In this document: positions 1 through 9,416 of the stretch, piece after piece | Position numbering within the stretch: the first letter of the stretch is position 1 | Layout: each line of letters starts with the position of its first letter | From: Boudabousia marimammalium | GTDB lineage: Bacteria > Actinomycetota > Actinomycetes > Actinomycetales > Actinomycetaceae | Reading direction: 5' to 3' | Assembly (NCBI RefSeq): GCF_001936115.1 | Contig: NZ_MPDM01000003.1 | Coordinates: 386 to 64,385 of the forward strand | Length of the DNA stretch: 64,000 nucleotides | The notes under the pieces: generated by a model | The model's database searches: none | What the model was told of the DNA's origin: nothing | Seen by the model: the letters and a program-made list of their open reading frames with translations, nothing else | Made by a program: the position numbers and the translations under genes

Positions 1-4
1 ACAG

Positions 5-48
5 TTTTAGGGGATAAACACGAACAACACCGTGTTTATCCCCTAAAA
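5..48. terminator. Perfect 18-bp palindromic hairpin
   Basis: TTTTAGGGGATAAACACG at 5-22 is exactly complementary to 31-48, with an 8-nt loop. The A/T ends of the arms supply a T-run on either strand, so it could end transcription of a gene left of the window in either direction. That gene is not visible, so the role is inferred from shape alone. Confidence 0.6.
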
Positions 49-79
49 CAATTCCCCACAAAAACAAACTCCTACGCAG

Positions 80-139
80 GTTACTGTTCGCATAGTTGTC
101 GCTATGTGCGTTAGCGCACTATGGGTAAGTTTTAGTAAC
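80..139 (+). other. Structured leader-like region with nested hairpins
   Basis: GTTACT (80-85) pairs with AGTAAC (134-139) and encloses two small hairpins: CATAG/CTATG (91-95 with 102-106) and GTGCG/CGCAC (106-110 with 115-119). A second CTATG at 119-123 could compete for the first arm. The layout resembles a compact structured RNA or stacked operator half-sites upstream of the PTS gene. No known riboswitch consensus was recognised. It lies upstream of the proposed -10 box, so it may belong to an upstream transcript. Confidence 0.25.
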
Positions 140-179
140 AAAGCCACCCAGGCCCTCGTTTACCCTGATTGTGTATCTA

Positions 180-185
180 TATAAT
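180..185 (+). promoter_or_regulatory. Candidate -10 box for a leaderless PTS mRNA
   Basis: A consensus TATAAT lies seven bases before the ATG at 193, and no Shine-Dalgarno sequence precedes that ATG. Transcription starting about 7 nt after the -10 would place the start codon at the mRNA 5' end. The -35 region is weak (GTTTAC around 159-164). Confidence 0.4.
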
Positions 186-192
186 ATTGCCC

Positions 193-1260
193 ATGAATAC
201 AACCATTCGCGCATGGGCGCACAGATTCTTCATCGACGGCCTGACTGGTATGGCCCACGGCCTATTCGCCACCCTGATCATCGGCACCATTATGGTACAG
301 ATTGGCAAACTGCTACCTGAACCAGTATCGGGATTCCTCATTCTTATTGGCTCAATAGCCTCGGTGCTCACCGGTTTAGGTATCGGTATCGGCGTCGCAC
401 ATAAGCTATCTGCCTCCACCTACGTTATCGTCGGAACTGGCGTAGCTGGTATGGTTGGAGCCCACGCTGGTAAGGTTATGACACCTGGTGTGGTGGATGG
501 CCTCAGCTTCCATATCGCCGGCCCGGGAGAACCCTTGGGCGCCTTCATCGCATCATTTGTTGCAGTCGAAATCGGTGTTCTGGTTTCAGGCAAGACCCCA
601 ATCGACATTCTGGTGACACCTTTCGTCACCGTAATCAGTGGATCAATCATCGGCCTTTTGGTGGGGCCCGGAATCTCCGCCTTCATGACCGAACTCGGGG
701 CCATCATTAACTGGGGCACACAACGGCAGCCACTCCTGATGGGCATTATCGTCGCAGTAATTATGGGTATCTGTCTGACACTGCCTATCTCATCAGCCGC
801 ACTGGGAATCATCCTCGGCCTGTCCGGAATTGCTGCCGGTGCGGCAACCGTTGGTTGTGCTGCACAAATGGTTGGCTTCGCGGTAGCTTCCTACCGTGAC
901 AACGGATTTAGCGGACTAATCGCCCAAGGCCTCGGCACATCAATGCTGCAAATGCCAAATATTTTGCGACGGCCACAGATCTGGCTGCCTGCGATTATCG
1001 CGTCCGCCTTTCTCGGCCCGATTTCGACTGTTGTCCTGGCATTAGAGAACAACGCTGCCGGATCCGGAATGGGTACCTCCGGACTGGTCGGTCCGCTCAT
1101 GATGTGGAACACAATGGGCCCGAGTAGCAACCCGGTTACCCTCTTTATCCTCATCGCAGTGATGCTGTTCCTTGCTCCCGCACTCCTTAGCTGGTTGATT
1201 TCTGAAGGTATGCGTAAAGCCGGCTGGATTAAGCCGGGCGACATGAAGCTTCCTGAATAA
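193..1260 (+). CDS. PTS-type sugar transporter subunit IIC (EIIC_2-like)
   Basis: A very hydrophobic protein of about 355 residues with roughly ten glycine-rich membrane segments, matching the stand-alone PTS EIIC-like family (PF13303 type) seen in many Gram-positive bacteria. It would sit in the cytoplasmic membrane and move a sugar or related small molecule. No EIIA, EIIB or HPr gene is nearby, and some members of this family may act without the phosphorelay, so the substrate cannot be named. The start at 193 (MNTTIRAW) is preferred over an upstream TTG at 169, because a TATAAT box lies between them. It converges with the kinase gene at 1331. Confidence 0.75.
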   Translation: MNTTIRAWAHRFFIDGLTGMAHGLFATLIIGTIMVQIGKLLPEPVSGFLILIGSIASVLTGLGIGIGVAHKLSASTYVIVGTGVAGMVGAHAGKVMTPGVVDGLSFHIAGPGEPLGAFIASFVAVEIGVLVSGKTPIDILVTPFVTVISGSIIGLLVGPGISAFMTELGAIINWGTQRQPLLMGIIVAVIMGICLTLPISSAALGIILGLSGIAAGAATVGCAAQMVGFAVASYRDNGFSGLIAQGLGTSMLQMPNILRRPQIWLPAIIASAFLGPISTVVLALENNAAGSGMGTSGLVGPLMMWNTMGPSSNPVTLFILIAVMLFLAPALLSWLISEGMRKAGWIKPGDMKLPE

Positions 1261-1330
1261 CATCCCTATAGACCAAACGGGGAACCGAAGAATCGGCTGC
1301 CCGCTTGCTCTATCCAGAAAGAAGTATGGG

Positions 1331-3055
1331 TCAGAGAGGCGCGGACCAAACTAGTTTTGTGCCTCCTTCGGCCTGCGCAGCGGCATCGAAAGAACCATCC
1401 ACATTCAAAGCGCGTGAACGCATATTCGCCAAACCAGAGTTACGTGTTGGACGCTCTGGTAGGCCAACCCCGTTATCCGTCACGGTCAAAGTAACTTGCT
1501 TCTCGTCAGCTTTGATTTCCAAATGGACCTTTACCAAAGTGGCATGAGCATGCTTACTAATATTTGACAAAGACTCACGGATCACTGCGATTAAATGCTC
1601 AGCAACACTTTGGGGAAGCAACTCATCAATCGCGTCAGAGTTAGCTTCGTAACCTTCCTCCAGCACATCTAGGACATGTTTGTCCAACTCAACGATGAAG
1701 GTGGGAGCAAACCCCAAAGAAGAGCGGCCCAAAGAGGCCTCATGCTGAAGCCTAGTAAGCAAAGAACTATCAGAATACGGAAGATTCTTTTCCTTCCGCA
1801 ATGAACTCACAATAGCTCTAATCTGTTGAGCAGAATCCCCAATACTGGCCAGCGCGCTTTCCAACTGATGCATCAAATTCTTCTCATCAATACCAGCAAC
1901 TTGCAACAAATCAGTCTCCTCAAGTTGCTTTGTGGCAGCCACAAAGGCATCCTTCAAAGAAGATAACTGCATCCCGGTAGCAAATAGCTGCTGAATAGCT
2001 AAATCGTGCAAATCTCGGCCAATCTGTTCGCGCTCCGCCTGCAAGGTAGCTACAGCGGCCTTATGCTTAGCGTCAGCAAGCTCCAAGGCCAGCGCCGCGT
2101 GGGCAGCTACCGATTGTGCGATAGCTAAATCTGAATGAGTGAACTCCCTAGCATCGCGCGAACGCAGAACCAAAATAACGCCAGTTGATTCACCACGAGA
2201 ACGCATCGGAACATACAGCGCCGGGCCATAGCTCTTTAGAGCAGGGACTTTCAAGTGCAAGGTTTGAGCCAGCGAATCAATCACCACACCCTGTCCCGTT
2301 CGTGCCACTGTCATAGCTCTGCCGTTACTGGGGAACACAGTGCCCAAAAGATGACTAGCCGAATCCCCATCAACAAACTCACAGGCCCAGGTGTCTCCCA
2401 CAGAGGGAAGAATAATCAACGCAGCCTCAGCATCCGCCACGTCCCGAATCGAATACGCGGTTGCAGCCAAGGCTTCTTCCTCGGAAGCACCCGATAGAAG
2501 CATCGTAGTCAAGTCCTGGGAAGCACGAATCCAATGCTCCCGCGTACGAGCTTCACCATACAAACGGGCGTTCTCAACCGCTACTGCAGCCGCTGAAGAC
2601 AGAGCTGACAGCAATTCAGAGTGATTATCTGAAAAGCCTTTAGACCGGTTGAAAACATACAACCAGCCGAAGATCCGGTTTCTCACCGTTAAAGGAAGAC
2701 CAATGTAGTTATCTATCCCATGTTCGGAATTGTTACGCAAAGAAAACGGCCTATTCGGCTCTGGATGATTCTCCACCAAAGGATGGCTGGCCGGTAAGCC
2801 TTCCAGCATAGAGGTTTGCACCTGCGGATCCAGAAGTTGCTCCCGTGCCCAATCTGGAACATTTTCTTCCACAAAAGCAACCGTGTCTCCCCGAGGATTA
2901 ACCACGCAGAGAGCGCCAAAAGATGCTTCAGAAAATCGGCACGCGGTCTTGACAAATTCGCTTAAAATCTCAGAAACATCGAGCGTCGCAGCCAGCTTGA
3001 GTGAAGCATCAAATAGAGATTCTCTAGCTAAGTCTTCTCCGGTACTTCTCATCAT
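1331..3055 (-). CDS. GAF-domain sensor histidine kinase (NarL/DevS-type)
   Basis: A soluble kinase of 574 residues. Two GAF-like domains occupy about 20-165 and 180-335. A HisKA_3 dimerisation helix follows with the phospho-acceptor in REQIGRDLHDLAIQQ near residue 350, then a GHKL ATPase ending in a VTDNGVGLP box. There is no membrane segment, so the signal is intracellular, typically redox, gas or a small ligand in this DevS/NreB-like class. Its ATG directly follows the cydC stop codon, so it is almost certainly cotranscribed with the bd-oxidase assembly genes. No response regulator follows it, so its partner is encoded elsewhere. I could not decide whether the GAF domains bind haem. Confidence 0.85.
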   Translation of the reverse strand: MMRSTGEDLARESLFDASLKLAATLDVSEILSEFVKTACRFSEASFGALCVVNPRGDTVAFVEENVPDWAREQLLDPQVQTSMLEGLPASHPLVENHPEPNRPFSLRNNSEHGIDNYIGLPLTVRNRIFGWLYVFNRSKGFSDNHSELLSALSSAAAVAVENARLYGEARTREHWIRASQDLTTMLLSGASEEEALAATAYSIRDVADAEAALIILPSVGDTWACEFVDGDSASHLLGTVFPSNGRAMTVARTGQGVVIDSLAQTLHLKVPALKSYGPALYVPMRSRGESTGVILVLRSRDAREFTHSDLAIAQSVAAHAALALELADAKHKAAVATLQAEREQIGRDLHDLAIQQLFATGMQLSSLKDAFVAATKQLEETDLLQVAGIDEKNLMHQLESALASIGDSAQQIRAIVSSLRKEKNLPYSDSSLLTRLQHEASLGRSSLGFAPTFIVELDKHVLDVLEEGYEANSDAIDELLPQSVAEHLIAVIRESLSNISKHAHATLVKVHLEIKADEKQVTLTVTDNGVGLPERPTRNSGLANMRSRALNVDGSFDAAAQAEGGTKLVWSAPL

Positions 3056-4843
3056 TTACTCCTGGACAATCGTCATAGTTGGGTCTGCCGGTTGCTCAAG
3101 TCTAGACCAATCTGCCTGCAAAGTTGCGGGTATATCTGCGGGCGCGCCCTGATAGGTGATAACTGCATGTCCAGCAGGGGATTGGTCAATCACCAGAACC
3201 TGATCCGCATACTCTAAAGCTTCAGTATGGTGAGTCACCAAAACGATGCTCTTACCCTGATCAGCGAGAGCAAAAATATCGCGCACTAGAGCTCTACCGA
3301 CCTGGTTATCTAGGTGCTCAGCTGGCTCATCCAGAAGCAAGACTTCCGCCTGCGAAGCTAAGGCCCGGGCGACCAGAATACGTCTCCGTTCTCCACCGGA
3401 AACGGTCTTACCTCCGGCAGCGAGCTTGGTATTCAAGCCAATTGGAAGAGCGGAGAACCAGTTTTCTAGATGGACCTTGTTAAGTAGCTCCCTCGCCTCG
3501 TCCTCGTCCAAATCAGCCCGAGCTACCCGCAAATTCTCATAGACGGAAGCAGCGAAAATGTGCGCATCCTCCAAAGTTAAAGAAACCACGGAAGCAGCAT
3601 CTTGGCGCGACAGATTCCAAGCGGAAACCCCCCGAATCAACGCCGTCCCCTCCCGAGGGGGAAGCATGCCCGCGAGGGTGAGTAAAAGCGTAGTTTTGCC
3701 AATCCCGGAGGGTCCCACAATCGCTATCTTGGACCCGGGTGAAACACTTAGATTGACGTTGTTCAATACCTCCGGTCCCTGTGGCCAAGCGACGGTTAGG
3801 TTTTGCGCCACAAGAGATGGAGTAGTTTGGGAAGGACCAGGCAATTGCGCCTCAGGCAAATCCTGTTCGGCATCAATCAGCTCTACTAGTGCCTCAGCTG
3901 CGGCAGCTGAACGAACCAGTTGCGCTGCCGCCTGGCCGAGCATTGCGGTGCCCTCGAAGGAAGCTAATGGGGTTAAAACTATCACTGCTAGACCAACTTG
4001 GGAAAGTTCCCCAGCGGAAACCGCCATGGTGCCGAGGATGCTGTTCCCCACCAAAGCTAGCCCTAAAGCCAAAGTGTCCACGGCAGAAGCTAAACCAGCT
4101 GCTTGTGCGGCCTTCTTTCGAGCAGTAATCAGTCCGGACTCCACTGCTCCGATACTCTTCGCGTAGCGGGCAGACTGGCCGAGAACACGAATCTCAGCGC
4201 TATTCTCAAGGCTATCTACGGTGAGCTTAGAAAGCTCCTGCTCATGTTTGCGCTGTGCCTGCTGAGACATCCGGGTTGAACGAGCTGATAGACGTAAACC
4301 AGCCAAAATGGAGAACAACAGACAAAGGCCCAGCCAAAGAGCCGCGCCCACATGCAAGAATGACAAGCCAAAGACCGTAAACACGGAAACCACTAGAGTC
4401 ACTAGCATCGGTTGGATGCTGCGGACCACTAAATCTCCGACCGCATCCACATCGGCTGTGGCACGTGAGAGCAAAGCGCCACGGTGCATTGAAGCTACCG
4501 CATCCGAACGGAGACTCGCGAGGCGCGCGTAGAAACTAGTGCGCAGTTCAACCACGCCAGTCAAAGCAATGCGGTGAGAGACAAGCCTCTCAATGTACCT
4601 GAACAAAGCTTTTGAAATTCCCAAGGCTCGCACTGAAGTGACTGCCAAATTGAGATACAGGATGGGTGGCATCTGGCTGGCTCTTGCAATCAGCCAAGCA
4701 GAAACACTCGCTAGACCAACCGAAGAACCAAGCGCAAGAGACCCCAAGAATACTGACCAGACCAGCTGCTGCCAACGAATTTTCAGGAGCGGCCAGATTT
4801 GCTTCAGTGCACTCCATTCATCTTTGGTTAATAGTGGACTCAT
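3056..4843 (-). CDS. cydC: Cysteine/glutathione ABC exporter subunit CydC
   Basis: A half-size ABC exporter of 595 residues: an N-terminal six-helix membrane domain (about 20-310) and a C-terminal ATPase with Walker A GPSGIGKTTLL, signature VSGGERRR and Walker B VLLLDEPAEHLD. With CydD it forms the heterodimeric thiol exporter needed to assemble cytochrome bd. It overlaps the cydD stop by four bases (ATGA), a sign of translational coupling, and is followed without a gap by the histidine kinase. The start ATG at 4843 gives MSPLLTKDEWSALKQIWPLL, a normal N-terminus. Confidence 0.9.
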   Translation of the reverse strand: MSPLLTKDEWSALKQIWPLLKIRWQQLVWSVFLGSLALGSSVGLASVSAWLIARASQMPPILYLNLAVTSVRALGISKALFRYIERLVSHRIALTGVVELRTSFYARLASLRSDAVASMHRGALLSRATADVDAVGDLVVRSIQPMLVTLVVSVFTVFGLSFLHVGAALWLGLCLLFSILAGLRLSARSTRMSQQAQRKHEQELSKLTVDSLENSAEIRVLGQSARYAKSIGAVESGLITARKKAAQAAGLASAVDTLALGLALVGNSILGTMAVSAGELSQVGLAVIVLTPLASFEGTAMLGQAAAQLVRSAAAAEALVELIDAEQDLPEAQLPGPSQTTPSLVAQNLTVAWPQGPEVLNNVNLSVSPGSKIAIVGPSGIGKTTLLLTLAGMLPPREGTALIRGVSAWNLSRQDAASVVSLTLEDAHIFAASVYENLRVARADLDEDEARELLNKVHLENWFSALPIGLNTKLAAGGKTVSGGERRRILVARALASQAEVLLLDEPAEHLDNQVGRALVRDIFALADQGKSIVLVTHHTEALEYADQVLVIDQSPAGHAVITYQGAPADIPATLQADWSRLEQPADPTMTIVQE

Positions 4844-6597
4844 TTGGCGTCTCCTTGCGTAAAGAAGGTATCAATTTCGTCAGTTACTCCGTTGTCCACA
4901 GCCGTTAAAGCTACCTCTTCTGAAGCAATCTCAGCTTTTTCAAGAACACGCGATTTCAATGTAATGTGATTGTCTGCTAGCTCAACCACGGCTTCCCGGT
5001 GGGCAATTACGATGATTGTTGATCCCATGCTGTGAAGCTTTTTGATTACTGCGATAATCTGTCGTTCGCTCAAGGAGTCTAGGTGTGCAGTAGGTTCATC
5101 AAGGATTACTACGGGCCGATGCTGCAAAAGCGCGCGGGTGAGAGCCAGTCGTTGTCTCTGTCCCACAGACAGGCCGACTGCATTGTGGCCTAAAACAGTG
5201 TGCCACTGATTGGGCATAGTATTTACTATCTCATCAAATCCGGTGGCGGCCGCTGCAGCCAGTAATTCTTCGCTGGGCTCGGTAGCCTCTGGAAGCAAAG
5301 ACTCAAGTACAGTGCCAGGCAGGATGACAGGAATCTGGGGCACCCACATTATCTGCTCTTGCAGGCTGGTCGGGTCAATAGAAGATAAATCTACAGTCTC
5401 AGAGCCGTTACGGATCGTAATGCTACCTTTGTCGAGCTTCTGGAATCCCATCAAAGCCATCGCTAAAGTAGTTTTACCAATCCCCGAGGGCCCCTTTAGA
5501 GCGGTAATCGAATGAGGTGCGATAGTTGCATTAACATTGTCTGGGCTCATTCTTCCGCGCGCCTTGACAGAGGCGCCGGAAATGACAAAACTGGCATCGG
5601 TAAGACTAGGAGAGGAAACTAGGCCAGGCATTTGGCGTCCAGCTTCAATCACTTCAAAAGCTTGATTAACCGCAGCAACGCCGTCTGATGAAGCATGGAA
5701 TTGGACTCCCACGTTCCGGAGAGGATTGTAGACCTCCGGAGCTAGCATAATCACAATCAGCCCAGCATAGAGATCAATCGATCCAAAGACCAAGCGCATG
5801 CCGACCTCAACCGCTACCAGAGCAACAGACAACGTGGCTATGAACTCTAAAATAGCGCCTGAAAGGAAAGCCAAGCGCAACGTCGCCATAGTTGATTCAT
5901 TGTAGCGGTCACCCAAGGTCTTGATGGTTTTCTCCGGGCCCTTTTCCCGCCCGAGTGCCTTCATCGTGACTAAGCCTGATAGGAGATCGAGTACCTGTGA
6001 GCCGAGGTTTTCCATGACGGCGATCTTTTTGTCAGAAAATTGTTGGGTCAACTTGCCGACCAGGATCATAAATATTGGAATCAATGGGATTGAACCTACT
6101 GCAATAAGTGCAGACCACCAGTCGAACCAGAGCATGACTACCAAGGCCATCGGGGTGACTGTCATGGACAGCAGAAGCTGCGGCAAATAGCGGACAAAAT
6201 AGGGGACTAGAGCATCTAGTCCGCGGGTGCTCAAGGTCGCGGTATCCGTTGCATTTTGTGCCAACCAACGCGGTCCCAGCCGTGACGCAGCATCGAGTAA
6301 TTGCGCCCGTAAGTCAGTGATGATTCGGTTTGCCGAGGAATGGCCAATAGTCTCCCTAGCGTAGATCGCGCCAACTCTAGCTACTACCACAACGCCGAGG
6401 ACGATTAGAGGTAGCGGACTGAGCAGTAAATCCTGCCAAGTTGAAGTCTCGTTAATAATCGGGCTAATGATGGTAGATATTGCGATTGTTTGAATCAGGA
6501 CGAGGATGGCCGCCAGCACACCCATCGCGGCCACCGCGATAATGTACCTACGGGCCGAGCTGACATATCGGATTAAACGTGGATCGAGAGGTTTCAC
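4840..6597 (-). CDS. cydD: Cysteine/glutathione ABC exporter subunit CydD
   Basis: A half-size ABC exporter of about 585 residues with an N-terminal membrane domain and an ATPase carrying GPSGIGKTTLA, LSVGQRQRL and VVILDEPTAHLD. It pairs with CydC to export thiols to the cell surface for bd-oxidase maturation. I place the start at the GTG at 6597 (VKPLDPRLIRY) because CydD proteins usually begin with this motif and a GGGAAG Shine-Dalgarno lies about eight bases upstream. The frame stays open to a TTG at 6654 that lacks a ribosome site. A terminator-like hairpin separates it from cydB, so cydDC may have its own promoter or depend on read-through. Confidence 0.9.
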   Translation of the reverse strand: MKPLDPRLIRYVSSARRYIIAVAAMGVLAAILVLIQTIAISTIISPIINETSTWQDLLLSPLPLIVLGVVVVARVGAIYARETIGHSSANRIITDLRAQLLDAASRLGPRWLAQNATDTATLSTRGLDALVPYFVRYLPQLLLSMTVTPMALVVMLWFDWWSALIAVGSIPLIPIFMILVGKLTQQFSDKKIAVMENLGSQVLDLLSGLVTMKALGREKGPEKTIKTLGDRYNESTMATLRLAFLSGAILEFIATLSVALVAVEVGMRLVFGSIDLYAGLIVIMLAPEVYNPLRNVGVQFHASSDGVAAVNQAFEVIEAGRQMPGLVSSPSLTDASFVISGASVKARGRMSPDNVNATIAPHSITALKGPSGIGKTTLAMALMGFQKLDKGSITIRNGSETVDLSSIDPTSLQEQIMWVPQIPVILPGTVLESLLPEATEPSEELLAAAAATGFDEIVNTMPNQWHTVLGHNAVGLSVGQRQRLALTRALLQHRPVVILDEPTAHLDSLSERQIIAVIKKLHSMGSTIIVIAHREAVVELADNHITLKSRVLEKAEIASEEVALTAVDNGVTDEIDTFFTQGDAK

Positions 6598-6686
6598 TTG
6601 TCCATCTTCCCAAATTTTCCAGTATTGTGCGCTGATAGAGCCCAGAATGGTCAAAAGATTCGCATAGGGCAGAGCGCGGGTAGAAA

Positions 6687-6725
6687 AATGGCGGGTTGGA
6701 ATCTAAATGATCCCAACCCGCCATT
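6687..6725 (-). terminator. Terminator between cydB and cydD
   Basis: On the minus strand AATGGCGGGTTGG pairs with CCAACCCGCCATT around a short AT-rich loop, followed by a T5 run. This is a standard rho-independent terminator after cydB. Because cydDC and the kinase follow in the same direction, it could act as an attenuator giving more CydAB than CydDC. Confidence 0.8.
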
Positions 6726-6756
6726 CCATTTATAGGCGGATAACTAGCTAACTAGT

Positions 6757-7878
6757 TTAGTTAGCAGTAAGGAAGTTCTCGCCGGCGCGAATCTTGTAGG
6801 GAAGCAACCCAGAGGGGGTTACATCTTCTACGGAGATACGTGCACGGAAGACATAGTATGCCCAGACCGTGTACGCCAAAACTATGGGCACCAAGATGAT
6901 GGCTACTACCGTCATGATCGACAAAGTAGCATAGCTTGATGATGCATCCCAAAGTGTCAGTGAATATGCCGGATGGATGGAGGACTTCATTACGTTCGGG
7001 GCCATGACAGTAAAGATGAAAGCGACAGCGGCGGCGATCCCTAGGAAGGAAGCGAAGAAGGCGCTACGGACGCGTCCGGTCAAAGTCATGGCGGTAGAAA
7101 CGATTAGCAGGATGGCTGCAATCGCAAGTGGAATCCATGCCAAGGGCTGGCTACCTCCGAAAGCGAACTGCGCCCATAGAGCCCAAATGGCGGTTAGGCC
7201 GGTGGACACAATAGAGGTGTTAGTAGCCATCTTGGTAGCGCGCTCACGCATTTCATCAGTCAACTTCATGGCCAAGAACAAAGAACCATGGCTCAAGAAG
7301 ATGGCGGTGAGCATTACGCCGCCCAGTAGCGTGAACGGGGTGAGCAGCGAGAAGAAGCCGCCGGTCAGGTTATGAACGTGAACTGAAAGGTCTACATTCT
7401 CAGGCCCAACACCAGTCATCGGATTGGAGGGATCAACGACCTCAATGGCCATGCCCTGTACAAGGTTTGCAAAAGCAACACCGAACAGCAGGGGAACTAG
7501 CCATGAGGAGACCGTATGAGCCCAATCCCAGACGTTGCGCCACTTGGTGGAGTTCACCATCTTGCGCCATTCAATCGCGCAGATACGAACAATCAGAGCA
7601 ATCAGAATGAGAGCCAAAGCAAGGTACATGCCTGAGAACATAGTTGCGTACCACTCGGGGAAGGCTGCGAAGGTGGCGCCACCAGCGGTGAGTAGCCAAA
7701 CTTCGTTTCCGTCCCAGTGGGGGCCAATTGCCTTTGAGATTGCTCCGCGCTCCTTGTCAGTGCGCGCCACACGGCGCAACAACATGCCAGAACCCAGCCC
7801 AAATCCTTCAAGAGTTAGATAGCCGGTCCACAGTACAGCGATAAGTACGAACCAGAGAACCTGTAGGAATGAATACAT
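6757..7878 (-). CDS. cydB: Cytochrome bd ubiquinol/menaquinol oxidase subunit II
   Basis: A membrane protein of 373 residues with the CydB N-terminal hallmark LWTGYLTLEGFGLGSGML and the segment GPHWDGNEVWLL. It pairs with CydA in the high-affinity terminal oxidase that reduces oxygen to water in the cytoplasmic membrane and suits low-oxygen growth. The start ATG at 7878 is preceded by GAAAGGA at suitable spacing, 20 bases after the cydA stop. The two form one operon. A strong hairpin follows the gene. Confidence 0.95.
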   Translation of the reverse strand: MYSFLQVLWFVLIAVLWTGYLTLEGFGLGSGMLLRRVARTDKERGAISKAIGPHWDGNEVWLLTAGGATFAAFPEWYATMFSGMYLALALILIALIVRICAIEWRKMVNSTKWRNVWDWAHTVSSWLVPLLFGVAFANLVQGMAIEVVDPSNPMTGVGPENVDLSVHVHNLTGGFFSLLTPFTLLGGVMLTAIFLSHGSLFLAMKLTDEMRERATKMATNTSIVSTGLTAIWALWAQFAFGGSQPLAWIPLAIAAILLIVSTAMTLTGRVRSAFFASFLGIAAAVAFIFTVMAPNVMKSSIHPAYSLTLWDASSSYATLSIMTVVAIILVPIVLAYTVWAYYVFRARISVEDVTPSGLLPYKIRAGENFLTAN

Positions 7879-7898
7879 GATGTTTTTCCTTTCCTATC

Positions 7899-9416
7899 TC
7901 AGTACGAGAAGGAGAGCTCGTGGCTCTCTTCCGTCGAGTGCTTTGTGGTGGAGATACCTTCTAGCGCGTAGCGCCGAATCAGCCAGAACCAAACCACACC
8001 TAAAGCAGCGTAGAGGAGAGTGAAAATAATAAGAGTGGTGAGCATAGCTCCTGCAGAGACGGAACCGGATACACCAGCTTGCGTCATCATGAACACATCC
8101 CCGACGGGGTCGCCGCCGGTACCGAAGTTCGGTACAACGATCCAAGGCTGACGGCCCATTTCGGTGAAGATCCAGCCGAAAGATGCGCCAAGGAAAGGAG
8201 TTGGAATGGCAAGCAAACCAATAGTCCCGAGCCACTTCTGGTTCGGTACGCGACCCTTACGCATCAGCCAAAGAGCGATTAGCGCGAAGATAGCAGACAG
8301 CATGCCAACGTAAATCATCAGGCGGAAAGTCCAGAAAGTGACATTATTGTTTGGCGTGAACTGGTACTGAGAGGCATCTCCGTACTGCTTAACAAAGGTC
8401 TCATTCTGGTTCCACATCTTGACAGATTCTTCTTGGAAGTTCTTCACACCAGTAACCTCAGCGTTCATGTCATGCGTTGCCAGCAAGGAGAACATCCCGG
8501 GAATCTGAATGATATGGGTGAATCCATCTTCGCTGAGGCAGTCACCCCAGCCAGCCACGGTGAAGGGGGCCTGCGCCTGAGTCTCACACAGAGCTTCGGC
8601 TGCAGCCATCTTGCCAGGCTGTTCTTTGGTTAGGTAGACACCCTGAAGATCGCCAGTGATAACAGTACCGATGGAACCAATCAAAAGGACAACCAGACCA
8701 AACTTAGAAATCGGACGCCAAATCTCGCGGGCTTGCACTTCACCGGCTTCGCCGGCACGCTGTGCGCGTACCATCCACCAGACGGCTAGGCCGGCAATGA
8801 ATGCGCCAGCAACCATCCAGGAGGAGAAAAGAACGTGAGTGAATGTAATCCATAACTTAGGATTAGCGACAACATCAAGGAAACCATGTGTGCCGGTGAG
8901 TTCAAAACGTCCAGTAGCGGGATTGAGCTCAGCGCCAACTGGGTGCTGCATCCAAGAGTTTGCTCCGAGGATCCAAAGAGCTGAGAAGTTGACACCAATG
9001 GCAACCAGCCAGATCATCAGAGCGTGAGTGCGCTTGGATAGCTTGCCCCAGCCGAAAATCCACAGTCCAATGAAGGTAGATTCCATAAAGAAGGCTAGGA
9101 GAGCTTCAATCGCAAGGGGTGCGCCGAAAATATCGCCGACCATCAAGGAGTACTGTGACCAGTTCATGCCGAACTGGAACTCCTGCACGATACCGGTTGC
9201 GACACCGAGTGCCATGTTAATGAGGAAGAGTTTTCCAAAGAACCGAGTAGCTTTAAGCCAGTGCTCTTTTTGAGTCTTCAGCCAGAGGGTTTCCATTAAG
9301 GCAACCATGGGGGAGAGACCAATCGTTAAGGGCACAAGCACGAAGTGATACACAGTCGTGATACCAAATTGCCAGCGCGCGATTTCAAGCGCGTCTAGGG
9401 CAGTAGGCATAAACAT
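7899..9416 (-). CDS. cydA: Cytochrome bd oxidase subunit I
   Basis: A protein of about 505 residues and the catalytic haem-bearing subunit of cytochrome bd. It starts MFMPTALDALEIARWQFG, includes the family motif GRQPWIV near residue 430, and keeps the N-terminal histidine region (FGITTVYHFVLVP). The start at 9416 is chosen over the longer open frame (to 9512) because CydA proteins begin here and AAAGGTGGG lies six bases upstream. An inverted repeat GTGAAC-N6-GTTCAC at 9502-9519 may be the operator. First gene of the cydAB(DC) cluster. Confidence 0.95.
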   Translation of the reverse strand: MFMPTALDALEIARWQFGITTVYHFVLVPLTIGLSPMVALMETLWLKTQKEHWLKATRFFGKLFLINMALGVATGIVQEFQFGMNWSQYSLMVGDIFGAPLAIEALLAFFMESTFIGLWIFGWGKLSKRTHALMIWLVAIGVNFSALWILGANSWMQHPVGAELNPATGRFELTGTHGFLDVVANPKLWITFTHVLFSSWMVAGAFIAGLAVWWMVRAQRAGEAGEVQAREIWRPISKFGLVVLLIGSIGTVITGDLQGVYLTKEQPGKMAAAEALCETQAQAPFTVAGWGDCLSEDGFTHIIQIPGMFSLLATHDMNAEVTGVKNFQEESVKMWNQNETFVKQYGDASQYQFTPNNNVTFWTFRLMIYVGMLSAIFALIALWLMRKGRVPNQKWLGTIGLLAIPTPFLGASFGWIFTEMGRQPWIVVPNFGTGGDPVGDVFMMTQAGVSGSVSAGAMLTTLIIFTLLYAALGVVWFWLIRRYALEGISTTKHSTEESHELSFSY

